Part shown: one piece after another, positions 25,033 through 36,367 of the stretch | Layout of the letters: every line of letters starts with the position of its first letter | How positions within the stretch are numbered: position 1 is the first letter of the stretch | NCBI RefSeq assembly: GCF_900079775.1 | Contig: NZ_LT556036.1 | Location: forward strand, 133,664-197,663 | Direction of reading: 5' to 3' | DNA length: 64,000 nucleotides | Source of the DNA: Leyella lascolaii | GTDB lineage: Bacteria; Bacteroidota; Bacteroidia; Bacteroidales; Bacteroidaceae | Notes under the pieces: model-generated | Databases searched by the model: none | What the model was told of the DNA's origin: nothing | Seen by the model: the letters and a program-made list of their open reading frames with translations, nothing else | Position numbers and translations under genes: made by a program

Positions 25033-26148
25033 TCATTGCCTCTCACTGATTATCTTATAATATAGAGACTCGTATTGCCGTGCCACCTTTATATAGTCAT
25101 GATGCTTGCCGATGTATTCAATGCTTTGTCTTTTCAATGACGGAATCATCTCGGGATGCAGTACAAGACGTTCAAGACTGTCATACACGCTGCCGTATTC
25201 TGGGAGGACATTGACTACGGGTCTCAGTCTGTCTTCATTCAATATGTCATAGTTCTCGGGCTCTCCGCCGCCGACGCATATTATTCCTTTTGCCATGGCT
25301 TGCAGCGCGTTCATGGCAGGCGTGTAGCTGTAGAGCTGGTCAAGCAGGACGTCTGAATTGTTCATCAGCCTGACATATTCCCCGAAAGGTACAGACTCTA
25401 CTTTTATAAGTTCCACCTTTTCCTTATATTTCCGTTGTATGTCCTCCGCCGCTTCAAGCATTATGTCAGTGCCTTTATATTCGTTGCGTGTCTTGTTGAT
25501 GCCTATGAATATTCTTAAGGGCATGTTTCCCGGACGGCTGTCGCAAGGGAGTGCGTTCCTCTCCGGTTTTATGGGGAACGGGATGTAAGCCGTCTTTTCG
25601 GCGAAAGCCTGCCTGTAGCACACGAAATACTCGTAAAGTCCAGCCACTATCATGTCGCAGTCGTCAGCGATATATTTGTTAAGCCGCTCTTTTGATGTGC
25701 CTATCCAGTCTTTCCGTTCTTTTATGGCATCGGTGTTGTTGCGGAGACTGTCGCCAATGTTAAAGTCGCTGTATCTTAGCGGTTTGGAGTCGCAGCATGT
25801 CTTGACCCAGTAGTAATCCATGCCGAAAGCGCAGAGTACCAGTCCGTTATTATGCTTTCTGATATATCTGTATATCGGAAAGATCAGGTCAGCCTTTATC
25901 TCCAGAAATATAGGGTTGATAATCTGCACGATGTCATATCCGCGCATTAGGGGGAGAGTCTTTATGAGTTTCGTAATGTATCTCAGACCTCCTGCTTTTG
26001 AATAGCTTCTTGTCAGGGATATGTCGCGGTTGTAGTTCTTCCAGTAATCACCGTTTGATATGACCGTCACCGTGTGTCCTAATTGCCTGAGACCTTCGGC
26101 AAGAGTCCAGTGCACGTTACTGTATTCACCGATTAAAAGTATCTTCAT
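25033..26148 (-). CDS. Glycosyltransferase, GT-B fold (family 4-like)
   Basis: A 371-residue GT-B type glycosyltransferase. The N-terminus MKILLIGEYSNVHWTLAEGL and the pattern LGHTVTVISNGDYW fit the acceptor domain. The C-terminal donor domain has LRIFIGINKTRNEYKGTDIM, a segment VLLDQLYSYTPAMNALQAMA with the usual family position, and GGGEPENYDIL. The common EX7E glutamates are not clear, so the family number is uncertain. It overlaps the upstream family 2 gene by 4 bases (ATGA), so both belong to one operon, probably for a surface glycan. Confidence 0.83.
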   Translation of the reverse strand: MKILLIGEYSNVHWTLAEGLRQLGHTVTVISNGDYWKNYNRDISLTRSYSKAGGLRYITKLIKTLPLMRGYDIVQIINPIFLEIKADLIFPIYRYIRKHNNGLVLCAFGMDYYWVKTCCDSKPLRYSDFNIGDSLRNNTDAIKERKDWIGTSKERLNKYIADDCDMIVAGLYEYFVCYRQAFAEKTAYIPFPIKPERNALPCDSRPGNMPLRIFIGINKTRNEYKGTDIMLEAAEDIQRKYKEKVELIKVESVPFGEYVRLMNNSDVLLDQLYSYTPAMNALQAMAKGIICVGGGEPENYDILNEDRLRPVVNVLPEYGSVYDSLERLVLHPEMIPSLKRQSIEYIGKHHDYIKVARQYESLYYKIISERQ

Positions 26149-27113
26149 TTTGTTGTCATTGTGAATAACAGGTTGCGTAATAGTCTGTTATTTACTACTT
26201 TTCTGAAACAGACGTATTTCTTCGAGTAGTTTTTCTCAGGCAAAGGAAACAGCATGTGCTCTTTCATCTGTCTTATCGCGTTGTCGAGATATTCCCTGTC
26301 GTGCGTGAGACGGATGATGTTGTATATGTAGTCCATTGTCAGTTGGGCTATCCGCCGTTGCAGTGCCGGTCTGTCGGTCTCGGGTATCGTCTCGATTATC
26401 GATTGCAGATGAAGTATCACGTTCTTGAAATCAGACAGCCGGTTGTATATGTGTGACTTGTCTTTATTGTTGGTTATGGAGTTGTTTCTTTTTCTGTAAT
26501 AGTAGGCGGATGCGTTTGTCGAGATGACATTTTCAGCCCTTAAAAGCAGCTGTGGCGTGAAGTCCTCATCCTCATGGACTATGCCCGGGCGGAAGCGCAA
26601 GTCTCCGAGGATGTTCCTTCTGAACAAGAATCCGCATACTGAAGCTACGAGATTGTTGTTTTTCATGTAGTTGCTGCCGCTTACAGGCTCACTGTATGAG
26701 AACGGTACACTTACGTCTGTAGTGCCTGTAATTTTAAACATTATCATGTCCGGCGTCTGGTATCTTGCTATGTCAAGGCAGTGCTCGTAAGGTGCGGGAA
26801 TTATGAAGTCGTCGCCGTCGACGAATTGTATGTATCTGCCAGAGGCATACATGAGTCCGGTGTTGCGTGCTACGGAGAGTCCCTTGTTCCTTTGCCGTAC
26901 GTAGACCAACTCGTCTCTTAGTTCGGTTATCTCGTTAATTACGGATATGTCGGAGCCGTCGTCAACCAGTATTATCTCACGCTCTTCGTTGCTGAGCGAT
27001 AATTTCAGAAGACTGCCGATACACTCCTTTATCATGTGTGACGGAATGTTGTATGATGTTATGATAAAGCTGACCAGTGGCTCTGTGTTGTGAGATGAAT
27101 ACAATTCATTCAT
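26145..27113 (-). CDS. Glycosyltransferase family 2
   Basis: A 322-residue GT-A glycosyltransferase. The start VSFIITSYNIPSHMIKECIG, the nucleotide-binding IILVDDGSDISVINEI, the VRQRNKGLSVARNTGLMYAS segment and the acidic motif FVDGDDFI (in the DxD position, about residue 95) are all typical. The C-terminal third is helical and variable. It is the first gene of a two-gene operon with the GT-B enzyme downstream (4-base overlap) and follows a -7 box 65 bases upstream of its ATG. Substrate unknown. Confidence 0.9.
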   Translation of the reverse strand: MNELYSSHNTEPLVSFIITSYNIPSHMIKECIGSLLKLSLSNEEREIILVDDGSDISVINEITELRDELVYVRQRNKGLSVARNTGLMYASGRYIQFVDGDDFIIPAPYEHCLDIARYQTPDMIMFKITGTTDVSVPFSYSEPVSGSNYMKNNNLVASVCGFLFRRNILGDLRFRPGIVHEDEDFTPQLLLRAENVISTNASAYYYRKRNNSITNNKDKSHIYNRLSDFKNVILHLQSIIETIPETDRPALQRRIAQLTMDYIYNIIRLTHDREYLDNAIRQMKEHMLFPLPEKNYSKKYVCFRKVVNNRLLRNLLFTMTTK

Positions 27114-27492
27114 TGCGGTGGTGTCCTTTTCTTTGTTTTGTTTTTTATAAAAATGTTTCTTGCGGGATTTTTACGGTGCAAATATAAATAAAATATATTA
27201 TTCGCATGCCGTTTCTGTTATTAAAACGTGTGGGGATGCTTGTTTCTTTAACCCGGAAAGGCTGTCATACCACATGCCTGTTATGTGTCGCTTCAGGGCG
27301 TGCAGGCTTCCGTTTTTATCAGAGACCCGGCGTGACGCGAGGGCAAAAGGCACATTGCCGGATGGCGACAGCTGCGGGTAGGACTGATGAAGGGCTGGCA
27401 GGCAACAGTGAATGTGTGCATGGCGGCGTGATAATAGGGCAGTGTTTAATTTTTAATGTACTGTTAAACGTATTAAATTTGTTTGACTCCGC
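27114..27492. other. Divergent intergenic region, GT operon / nhaD
   Basis: Holds promoters for both directions at its two ends. The middle includes CCGGAAAGGCTGTCATA near 27256, which may be a decayed palindrome unit but has no regular partners. Otherwise nothing is recognised. Confidence 0.5.
27179..27186 (-). promoter_or_regulatory. -7 box of the glycosyltransferase operon
   Basis: The minus strand reads TATATTTGC, matching TAnnTTTG, 65 bases upstream of the GT2 ATG. A matching -33 TTTG was not seen. Confidence 0.45.
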
Positions 27493-27523
27493 TTTGCCGT
27501 TCTGATATATTTGTGTATCTTTG
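27493..27523 (+). promoter_or_regulatory. Promoter of nhaD-pfkA
   Basis: TTTG (27493-27496), 19-base spacer, TATCTTTG (27516-27523): a perfect match to the Bacteroidetes consensus. The expected transcript start at about 27528 leaves almost no leader before ATG 27531. Confidence 0.8.
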
Positions 27524-27530
27524 CACATAT

Positions 27531-28937
27531 ATGTTCAGCTTTATGACAATTGTTATTGTTGCTATATTGTTTGTGGGTTTTTTCCTTATCTCGACGGAAA
27601 GGCTTACGAATATAAATAAAACTGCGGTGGCTATTTTTATAGGCACGTTGGCTTGGATGCTGTATATAAGTAACGGTAGCGATTATGTCCTGAAGCAGCA
27701 CTTGGATGAATACCTGATATTTTCCGGCGGTGAGGAGCCTTCCGGCAGTCTTGTCAAGCAGTTCATCGCCCAGAATGTGTTCCTGAAATATGTCGGTAAG
27801 GCATCTGAGATAGTCCTGTTTATTCTGGCGACAATGACAATCGTCGAGATAATGCAGAATAACGGGTGCTTTGATTTTATATCCCAGTATATGCGGACAC
27901 GCAACAGCAGGAAGATGCTGTGGATATTGTCTGCTTTCACTTTTGTGCTTTCGGCAAATCTTGACAATCTCACATCGACAGTGATGGTGCTGACAATGAT
28001 GCACGGCGTGGTGAAAAACCGCAGGCAGAGAATGCTCCTCGGATGCGCTGTCGCCATATCCGCGAATTGCGGCGGAGCGTTGACTGTCATCGGCGACCCT
28101 ACGGGACTGGTATTGTGGAACAGCGGTCTTGTGACGGCTACAAATTATTCGCTGTCGCTTGCCTTGCCATGTCTGGCGGCATGGTGCATACCGGTGTGGT
28201 GGATTGGGCGTTCCTTGCCGGAACGTCTCGACACGGAATGGATTACGATGCCTTACCGTGGCGATGACGCCAACCTGAGCCTGTGGCAGAAGATGCTCAT
28301 GTTTGTGATTGGCATAGGAGGCTTGTGGTTCGTGCCTACATTCCATAACATAACCAAGCTAAGCCCTTTCATCGGAGCGTTATGCGTATTGGGCGTATTG
28401 TGGGTTTTCAATGAGGTGGTAAACAGAAAGTCCATGTATGTGTCTGATGTCGTGCAAAGGCGTGTGCCTCGCGCTCTCCAATACGGTGTCATACAGATGA
28501 TATTGTTCGTGATGGGCATAATGCTGGTTGTGGGAGTGGTGCGCGAGACTGGTGTCATGTCTGAATGCGCGGCGTTCTTGGATGAAAGGATGAGCAACGT
28601 CTGGCTGATGGGTGTCTTCACGGGTGCGGTAAGCTCTGTCCTTGACAATTTCGCTACCGCGATGACGATGATTTCCCTTCGTGAGGCTGATGCTGCTGCG
28701 GTTCTTCCAGGTATGGTCCAGGATGTCTCTCCGTATGTGCAGAACGGACTCTATTGGAAAGTCATAGCATACGCGTCGGCAGTAGGCGGGAACATCCTGT
28801 GTTCGGGTTCCATGAGCGGGCTTGCGCTTATGCAGATGGAACGTCTGCACGTAGGCTGGTATATGAGAAACATTGGATGGAAGTGTCTGGTCGGCGGTCT
28901 GGCAGGGTTTCTTATTATGATTGTTTTATTTATATGA
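27531..28937 (+). CDS. nhaD: NhaD-like sodium:proton antiporter
   Basis: A 468-residue inner-membrane protein of the ion transporter superfamily, with about 11-12 helices. NhaD members exchange Na+ or Li+ for H+. Characteristic segments are [58 protein letters not shown] (helix-breaking GDPT motif) and, in the second half, [17 protein letters not shown], a pseudo-symmetric copy of the LDN motif. The frame is open upstream, but the promoter lies there, so the start is ATG 27531 or ATG 27543. pfkA follows after 16 bases, so the two are cotranscribed. Confidence 0.9.
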   Translation: MFSFMTIVIVAILFVGFFLISTERLTNINKTAVAIFIGTLAWMLYISNGSDYVLKQHLDEYLIFSGGEEPSGSLVKQFIAQNVFLKYVGKASEIVLFILATMTIVEIMQNNGCFDFISQYMRTRNSRKMLWILSAFTFVLSANLDNLTSTVMVLTMMHGVVKNRRQRMLLGCAVAISANCGGALTVIGDPTGLVLWNSGLVTATNYSLSLALPCLAAWCIPVWWIGRSLPERLDTEWITMPYRGDDANLSLWQKMLMFVIGIGGLWFVPTFHNITKLSPFIGALCVLGVLWVFNEVVNRKSMYVSDVVQRRVPRALQYGVIQMILFVMGIMLVVGVVRETGVMSECAAFLDERMSNVWLMGVFTGAVSSVLDNFATAMTMISLREADAAAVLPGMVQDVSPYVQNGLYWKVIAYASAVGGNILCSGSMSGLALMQMERLHVGWYMRNIGWKCLVGGLAGFLIMIVLFI

Positions 28938-28953
28938 TATATTAAGGTTGATT

Positions 28954-29931
28954 ATGGCAAAGATTAATACTATCGGTGTTTTGACTTCCGGCGGTGACGC
29001 GCCCGGTATGAATGCAGCAATACGTGCGGTGACGCGCGCGGGAATATGCAACGGTTACAAGATTAAAGGTATATACCGCGGGTATGCCGGACTGATAAAC
29101 GGCGAGATAGAGGATTTCACCACGGAGAATGTAAGCGGCATAATAATGTCCGGCGGTACGATTCTGAAGACGGCGCGATCAAAGGAATTCCTTACACCGG
29201 AAGGCAGGCAGAAGGCTTATGAAAACCTGAAGGCGAACGAGATAGACGCATTGGTTGTGATAGGAGGTAACGGTTCGCTGACTGGAGCCATGCTTTTCGC
29301 CCAGGATTATGACTTGTGCTGTATCGGACTGCCGGGTACTATAGATAACGATTTGTACGGTACGGATTCCACAATAGGATATGACACTACGTTGAATACG
29401 ATAGTTGAGTGTGTCGACAGAATACGGGATACTGCCCAGAGTCATGAGCGCATATTCTTTGTAGAGGTAATGGGACGCGATGCGGGATTCCTTGCGCAGA
29501 ACAGCGCGATAGCAAGCGGTGCCGAGGCTGCTATCATTCCGGAAGATTCTACGGATGTCGACCAGTTGTCAAGGTTTATGGAACGCGGAATAAGAAAGTC
29601 GAAGAAAAGCTGTATCGTGATTGTTTCGGAAAGTCCGAAATGCGGTGCCCTTTACTATGCGGACCGTGTTAGAAAGGAGTTCCCGCAATATGATGTGCGC
29701 GTATCCATATTGGGTCATTTGCAGCGTGGCGGCCGTCCGAGTGCTCACGACAGGATTCTTGCCTCACGAACAGGTGTCGGAGCCATAGAGGCAATTATGC
29801 AGGGACAAAGAAATGTGATGATTGGAGTGAGAAACAATGAGGTTGTCTACGTACCTCTCAGTGAAGCTATACGAAGTGACAAACCATTTGACCGTAAACT
29901 GATAAAGGTTCTTGACGAATTGAGTATATAA
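28954..29931 (+). CDS. pfkA: ATP-dependent 6-phosphofructokinase
   Basis: A 325-residue PfkA, converting fructose-6-phosphate and ATP to fructose-1,6-bisphosphate, the committed step of glycolysis. The nucleotide-binding [17 protein letters not shown], the catalytic [20 protein letters not shown] and the substrate-binding [10 protein letters not shown] and [16 protein letters not shown] motifs are intact. The GGDAPG-type residues indicate ATP rather than pyrophosphate as donor. The frame is open to a TTG at 28921, but ATG 28954 ([14 protein letters not shown]) is the natural start. The opposing enzyme fbp is also in this window at 42.7 kb. Confidence 0.96.
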   Translation: MAKINTIGVLTSGGDAPGMNAAIRAVTRAGICNGYKIKGIYRGYAGLINGEIEDFTTENVSGIIMSGGTILKTARSKEFLTPEGRQKAYENLKANEIDALVVIGGNGSLTGAMLFAQDYDLCCIGLPGTIDNDLYGTDSTIGYDTTLNTIVECVDRIRDTAQSHERIFFVEVMGRDAGFLAQNSAIASGAEAAIIPEDSTDVDQLSRFMERGIRKSKKSCIVIVSESPKCGALYYADRVRKEFPQYDVRVSILGHLQRGGRPSAHDRILASRTGVGAIEAIMQGQRNVMIGVRNNEVVYVPLSEAIRSDKPFDRKLIKVLDELSI

Positions 29932-30007
29932 GCTTTTACATTTGTCGGATAAACAGCTTTATTAATGTCCCTTAGGTAAGATTTAAGCGATATGATAGGG
30001 CAAATGA

Positions 30008-31591
<1,584 letters not shown>

Positions 31592-31606
31592 TGGCAACGT
31601 GAGTAT

Positions 31607-31852
31607 ATGAGTCTGAAATTAAAGATAGTATCACCGGAAAAAATTGAATATTTGGGATTTGCGGACAGGGTTCTCGTACCGGGAACAGCCGGAAAGTTCG
31701 AAATACTCATCAACCATGCACCTATCATTTCTTCATTGGAACAAGGTGACGTTGAATTCTCTTATCAAGGTGAAGTGAAAAAATTGCACATACAGGGCGG
31801 ATTCGTTGAAGTTCAGAAAAATGAAGTGTGCCTGTGTGTTGAAATGCAATAA
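31607..31852 (+). CDS. atpC: F-type ATP synthase epsilon subunit, short form
   Basis: An 81-residue epsilon subunit of the F1 central stalk. It contains the N-terminal beta-sandwich (LKLKIVSPEKIEYLGFADRV, then VPGTAGKFEILINHAPIISS) but ends after it. The C-terminal two-helix domain that inhibits ATP hydrolysis in other bacteria is absent, so the usual epsilon inhibition cannot work here. The short form is known in Bacteroidetes and is not a truncation by mutation. It follows atpD by 15 bases and precedes the small membrane protein by 15. Confidence 0.95.
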   Translation: MSLKLKIVSPEKIEYLGFADRVLVPGTAGKFEILINHAPIISSLEQGDVEFSYQGEVKKLHIQGGFVEVQKNEVCLCVEMQ

Positions 31853-31867
31853 CAGTGTGAAAACCAT

Positions 31868-32263
31868 ATGGCAGATGTAAAAAAGTTAAGCAAATGCTAT
31901 CTGAGGCAGGGTATAATGCTTGTTGCTGGAATGTTCTTCATTTCATTAATAATAATGAGAGTCTGGAATCTTTATGATATTTTAAATCCGCTGATTATAA
32001 GTATTATATTCTCGCTTATGATAGTTTTTGCTGAGGCTGTAATCTGGAGGAGAATCGCTGAAAAGAACCCTGAGGGATTGACCGGCTTTTATACTGCTGT
32101 CTCGGGATTCAGAATGTTGCTTGCTTTGGGCACCATGCTGGTGTATTACATAATAATGGGAGGTGAGACGATGATGACTTTTTTCCTGGTATTTGTGGCT
32201 TTTTATTTCGTGTTGCTTGTTCATCACGCAATATATTTTGCCAAGGTATCCGGTAAATCCTGA
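31868..32263 (+). CDS. Four-helix membrane protein in the atp operon (AtpI-like position)
   Basis: A 131-residue membrane protein with four predicted helices (about residues 15-33, 37-57, 76-95 and 99-121). It stands between atpC and atpB, the position in which Bacteroidetes operons carry an uncharacterised membrane gene. AtpI (subunit I) of other bacteria is of similar size and helps assemble the c-ring or supply Mg2+, but I see no clear AtpI signature, so the equation is inference from place and topology. Intergenic distances are 15 and 11 bases, leaving no doubt that it is part of the operon. Confidence 0.75.
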   Translation: MADVKKLSKCYLRQGIMLVAGMFFISLIIMRVWNLYDILNPLIISIIFSLMIVFAEAVIWRRIAEKNPEGLTGFYTAVSGFRMLLALGTMLVYYIIMGGETMMTFFLVFVAFYFVLLVHHAIYFAKVSGKS

Positions 32264-32274
32264 TTGTTCAGAAT

Positions 32275-33348
32275 ATGTTTATGGATAAATTAAAGATGAG
32301 ACATATTAAATATATATTATTATTGTTGTTGGTTTTTATGCCGGCACTTGCTTCTTCTGCCAATGAAAAAGCAGATGAGGAGGGCGGACTCAATATTCCG
32401 GAGATAGTGCTGGAGCATCTCTCTGATTCATATGAGTGGCATATAGCGACATATGGGGATAATCATATCAGTATTCCCTTACCCATAATAATAAGAAGCG
32501 ACGCGACAGGCGAGTGGCATTTCTGTACAAGTCACAGTCTTCCGGATAATTTCTATTTTAACAAGGAAATGCATGGGAAGATATACGAGAAGCTGCCTGA
32601 CGGAAGTTCGGTAAGACCGCTTGATCTGAGTATAACCAAAACAGTTGCCCAGATTTGGATAGTTGTTATTGTGCTGATTTGCATATTCACGTATTGCTCC
32701 CGTTGGTATAAGAAGCATGACGAAAGAAGTCAGGCTCCTTCAGGATTCGTAGGTATGATGGAGATGCTGATAACAACAATAAATGACGATGTGATAAAAT
32801 CATCGATAGGGGAGAAACATTACAGAAAGTATTCACCCTATTTGCTGACGGTATTCTTCTTTATACTGACCGCAAACATAATGGGTCTGATTCCGTTCTT
32901 TCCTGGAGGGGCAAATGTCACAGGAAATATAAATGTCACTTTCTTCCTTGCTTTGTGTACGATGATAGCCATAAACCTTTTCGGAAACAAGCATTACTGG
33001 AAAGATATATTCTGGCCTGATGTTCCTCTCTTTCTTAAAGCATATCCGGTTGCCGTCATGCCGGTAATAGAGTTATTCGGTGTTTTCACAAAGCCGTTCG
33101 CATTGATGATACGTCTTTTTGCAAACATAATGGCAGGACATGCCGTGATACTGAGTTTCACTTGTGTTATATTTCTTGGCTGGTCTATGGGTGTAGGCTA
33201 TGGTCTTGGACTTAACACTCTGAGCATAGTAATGCTTTTGTTCATGAACTGTCTGGAATTACTGGTGGCGTTCATACAAGCTTATGTATTTACATTGCTT
33301 AGTGCGGTATTCATTGGGCTCGCACATGTGGAGCACGCCACAGAATAA
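32275..33348 (+). CDS. atpB: F-type ATP synthase subunit a
   Basis: A 357-residue subunit a of the membrane Fo sector, forming the half-channels beside the c-ring. The essential arginine lies in ALMIRLFANIMAGHAVILSF and the partner polar residues in LELLVAFIQAYVFTLLSAVF. The N-terminus is much longer than in E. coli: a hydrophobic segment (YILLLLLVFMPALASSAN) that may be a cleaved signal, then about 80 polar residues probably in the periplasm. This extension is usual in Bacteroidetes. ATG 32281 and 32296 are alternative starts. Confidence 0.95.
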   Translation: MFMDKLKMRHIKYILLLLLVFMPALASSANEKADEEGGLNIPEIVLEHLSDSYEWHIATYGDNHISIPLPIIIRSDATGEWHFCTSHSLPDNFYFNKEMHGKIYEKLPDGSSVRPLDLSITKTVAQIWIVVIVLICIFTYCSRWYKKHDERSQAPSGFVGMMEMLITTINDDVIKSSIGEKHYRKYSPYLLTVFFFILTANIMGLIPFFPGGANVTGNINVTFFLALCTMIAINLFGNKHYWKDIFWPDVPLFLKAYPVAVMPVIELFGVFTKPFALMIRLFANIMAGHAVILSFTCVIFLGWSMGVGYGLGLNTLSIVMLLFMNCLELLVAFIQAYVFTLLSAVFIGLAHVEHATE

Positions 33349-33411
33349 TGATTTATGATAAAGACAATTTAAAATAATAATTATATATAAATAATAAACA
33401 ATTTTAGAGCT

Positions 33412-33654
33412 ATGATTATTTCGACTTTATTGGCTGCTGAAGGTCTGGCACAGCTGGGCTGCGGTCTCGGTGCAGGTATTGCAACTATTGGTGCAGGTTT
33501 GGGTATTGGCAAAATCGGAGGAAGTGCAATGGACGCCATAGCACGTCAGCCTGAGGCAACCGGCAAGATTCAGGGTAACATGATTCTTACAGCTGCCTTC
33601 GTTGAGGGTTGTGCTCTTTTTGCTATCGCAGCGTGTGCATTCCTTATTAAGTAA
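33412..33654 (+). CDS. atpE: F-type ATP synthase subunit c
   Basis: An 80-residue proteolipid with two helices, which forms the rotor ring. The ion-binding carboxylate is Glu65 in LTAAFVEGCALFAIA, the polar loop is ARQPE (44-48) and helix 1 is glycine-rich (GCGLGAGIATIGAGLGIGKI). Glu is followed by Gly rather than Ser/Thr and helix 1 lacks the Gln of known sodium-binding rings, so protons are the likely coupling ion; that is an inference. The gap of 63 bases before it is the largest in the operon, perhaps giving this high-copy subunit its own translation signals. Confidence 0.97.
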   Translation: MIISTLLAAEGLAQLGCGLGAGIATIGAGLGIGKIGGSAMDAIARQPEATGKIQGNMILTAAFVEGCALFAIAACAFLIK

Positions 33655-33683
33655 AAGAAAAAAACAGTTAAATTATACAGCAG

Positions 33684-34214
33684 ATGGATTTTAGTCAATT
33701 GCCATCAATATTGACGCCTGATCTGGGATTGATTTTCTGGATGACGCTCGCTTTTCTGGTGGTATTTTTTGTCGTCGCTAAAATGGGATTTTCGACAATT
33801 GTCAAAGCAGTGGATGAAAGAAAACGCTATGTTGACGAAAGTCTTGAGAAAGCCCACAAGGCATCTGAGCGGCTGGAAAATATAAAGCAGGAGGGTGAGG
33901 GCATACTTCGTGAAGCCCGTATCAGGCAGGCAGAATTGCTTAAAGAAGCTGCTGCAACTCGTGACCAAATCTTGCAGGATGCCCGTGAAAAGGCACGTAA
34001 GGAAAGTGAGCGCATGATAAATGAGGCGAAAGCCGAAATTGAAAATGAGAAAGTGGCCGCGATAAGCAGTATCCGTAAGCAAGTCGCGTTGCTCAGTGTG
34101 GGTATAGCAGAAAAGGTTCTGCGCAACAACTTGACTGATGATAAGGCGCAGATGATTCTGATTGACCGCATGCTGGATGAAGTTTCTGTATCAGATAATA
34201 AGAATTTCCAATAA
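33684..34214 (+). CDS. atpF: F-type ATP synthase subunit b
   Basis: A 176-residue peripheral-stalk subunit. One N-terminal membrane helix (LGLIFWMTLAFLVVFFVVAK, about residues 14-33) is followed by a long charged coiled coil rich in Lys, Glu and Arg (for example KARKESERMINEAKAEIENE), which dimerises and reaches up to the F1 head. A single b gene is present, with no b' copy, so the stalk is probably a homodimer. The next gene atpH starts 2 bases after its stop. Confidence 0.96.
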   Translation: MDFSQLPSILTPDLGLIFWMTLAFLVVFFVVAKMGFSTIVKAVDERKRYVDESLEKAHKASERLENIKQEGEGILREARIRQAELLKEAAATRDQILQDAREKARKESERMINEAKAEIENEKVAAISSIRKQVALLSVGIAEKVLRNNLTDDKAQMILIDRMLDEVSVSDNKNFQ

Positions 34215-34216
34215 TA

Positions 34217-34753
34217 ATGGACATCGGAGTTATATCTGTAAGATACGCACGGGCTCTTTTGAAAGCAGGTCTTGATGCCGGGGTGGAGGACAGAGTGTAT
34301 GCAGAGATGCAGGTTCTCGCGCAGAACTATATCACTTTGTCTGAACTCAGTACAGCGGTAGACAATCCCATGCTTTCAAAAGAGCTTAAAGAACAATTGC
34401 TTGTTGCTGCAACAGGCAATAATCCGTGTGACATTACACGTTCGTTTCTTAGTCTTGTATTGAAGGAGAACAGGGAAAGTATTCTGCAATTCATGGCTAA
34501 CTCGTATGTAACTCTCTACAGGAAACAGAAAAATATTATTAGCGCAAAACTCGTCACTGCCGCCCCTGTAACAAAGTCTGTTGAAGACAGAATGCGGCAT
34601 CTGGTAGAGAGTAAGACTAATGGAACTGTGCAGTTTGAGACAGCCACCGATCCTGAGCTGATCGGAGGGTTCGTCCTCGAATATGATACATATCGTATGG
34701 ATGCAAGTTTGAAAGCCAAACTCAATGCTATCTTGGCACAGTTGAGTAACTAA
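34217..34753 (+). CDS. atpH: F-type ATP synthase delta subunit
   Basis: A 178-residue delta (OSCP) subunit linking the b dimer to the top of the F1 head. The N-terminal helical bundle starts VISVRYARALLKAGLDAGVE and the C-terminal motif is ATDPELIGGFVLEYDTYRMD with the family-typical ending SLKAKLNAILAQL. Length is normal. It lies 2 bases after atpF and 18 bases before atpA. Confidence 0.96.
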   Translation: MDIGVISVRYARALLKAGLDAGVEDRVYAEMQVLAQNYITLSELSTAVDNPMLSKELKEQLLVAATGNNPCDITRSFLSLVLKENRESILQFMANSYVTLYRKQKNIISAKLVTAAPVTKSVEDRMRHLVESKTNGTVQFETATDPELIGGFVLEYDTYRMDASLKAKLNAILAQLSN

Positions 34754-34771
34754 TTATTAAGCATTAATAAA

Positions 34772-36361
34772 ATGTCAGATAAAATTAAACCAAGTGAAGT
34801 ATCACAGGTTCTTATAGAGCAGCTGAAGGGCATCAGTGACACTTCCAGATTTGACGAAGTCGGTACGGTGCTTCAGGTCAGTGACGGTGTCGCACGTATC
34901 TATGGTCTCCGTAATGCGGAAGCCAACGAACTTCTCGAATTTGAGAATGGCACGATGGCTATTGTGATGAATCTTGAGGAAGATAATGTCGGATGTGTGC
35001 TTTTAGGTTCCACATCAGGAATCAAAGAGGGCATGATTGTCAAGCGTACAAAGCGAATCGCCAGCATCAGGGTGAATGACAACCTTTTGGGACGTGTCAT
35101 AAATCCTTTAGGAGAGGCTATTGACGGAAAGGGTGACATTGATCTTTCAGATGCGTTTGAGATGCCTCTTGACAGAAAGGCGCCCGGAGTCATTTACCGT
35201 CAGCCGGTCAAGGAGCCTCTTCAGACCGGATTGAAGGCTGTCGACTCAATGATTCCTATCGGACGTGGACAACGAGAGCTGATTATCGGTGACAGACAAA
35301 CAGGAAAAACCGCAATCGCACTTGATACGATAATCAATCAGAAGAGCTTTTATGAGGCAGGCAATCCTGTATATTGCATATATGTGGCAATAGGGCAGAA
35401 GGCTTCAACTGTAGCAACACTTGTCTCAACGTTAAAGGAACATGGCGCAATGCCTTATACCATAGTTGTTTCGGCTACGGCTGCCGATCCTGCCGCAATG
35501 CAGTATTACGCGCCGTTTGCAGGAGCCGCCATAGGTGAGTATTTCAGAGACCGCGGTCTTTCGGCACTGGTCGTATACGATGACCTTTCAAAGCAGGCGG
35601 TCGCCTATCGTGAGGTTTCCCTGATCTTGCGTCGTCCGTCAGGACGTGAGGCATATCCCGGTGACGTGTTCTATCTGCACAGTCGTCTTCTGGAGCGTGC
35701 GGCACGTATAAACGACCAGCAGGAGATTGCGGAACAGATGAACGACCTCCCGGAGTGTCTGACAGGGCATGTCAAAGGCGGCGGTTCGCTCACAGCCCTT
35801 CCTATAATTGAGACACAGGCGGGTGACGTTTCAGCATATATACCAACCAATGTGATATCAATTACAGACGGACAGATATATCTTGAGACAGACCTCTTCA
35901 ATCAGGGATTCCGGCCTGCAGTAAATGTGGGTATCTCTGTGAGCCGTGTAGGTGGTTCAGCGCAGATAAAGAGTATGAAGAAGGTAGCCGGAACACTAAA
36001 GATAGACATGGCGCAATATCGAGAGCTGGAGGCGTTCTCGCAGTTCTCAAGCGATATGGATGCCGTTACGGCGATGACGCTCGACCGTGGAAGAAAGAAC
36101 AACCAGCTCCTTATACAGCGTCAGTATTCACCTATGCCTGTGGGCGAGCAGGTCGCCATACTGTATTGTGGTACGCACGGACTTATGCATGATGTCCCGG
36201 TTGACAAAGTGCGCGAGTGCCAGGACGCGTTCCTCGACAAGCTTCGCTCGTCACACTCAAAGGATGTGATTGATGTGCTTGCAGCAGGTAATATCAATGA
36301 TGAGGTGACATCAATCATAGAGAAAGTAATGGCAGAGATTGCCGGTCAGTATAAAAATTAA
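34772..36361 (+). CDS. atpA: F-type ATP synthase alpha subunit
   Basis: A 529-residue regulatory nucleotide-binding subunit of F1. The P-loop GDRQTGKT is at residues 173-180. The segments [40 protein letters not shown] and [20 protein letters not shown] are as in other AtpA proteins, including the conserved Arg finger region [14 protein letters not shown]. Length is close to E. coli (513). The stop codon is followed six bases later by the atpG ATG. Confidence 0.98.
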   Translation: MSDKIKPSEVSQVLIEQLKGISDTSRFDEVGTVLQVSDGVARIYGLRNAEANELLEFENGTMAIVMNLEEDNVGCVLLGSTSGIKEGMIVKRTKRIASIRVNDNLLGRVINPLGEAIDGKGDIDLSDAFEMPLDRKAPGVIYRQPVKEPLQTGLKAVDSMIPIGRGQRELIIGDRQTGKTAIALDTIINQKSFYEAGNPVYCIYVAIGQKASTVATLVSTLKEHGAMPYTIVVSATAADPAAMQYYAPFAGAAIGEYFRDRGLSALVVYDDLSKQAVAYREVSLILRRPSGREAYPGDVFYLHSRLLERAARINDQQEIAEQMNDLPECLTGHVKGGGSLTALPIIETQAGDVSAYIPTNVISITDGQIYLETDLFNQGFRPAVNVGISVSRVGGSAQIKSMKKVAGTLKIDMAQYRELEAFSQFSSDMDAVTAMTLDRGRKNNQLLIQRQYSPMPVGEQVAILYCGTHGLMHDVPVDKVRECQDAFLDKLRSSHSKDVIDVLAAGNINDEVTSIIEKVMAEIAGQYKN

Positions 36362-36367
36362 TTGCGC

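Noticed and set aside
27453-28346. 297-codon frame antisense to nhaD
   Set aside because: It crosses the nhaD promoter and start and has no recognisable domain.
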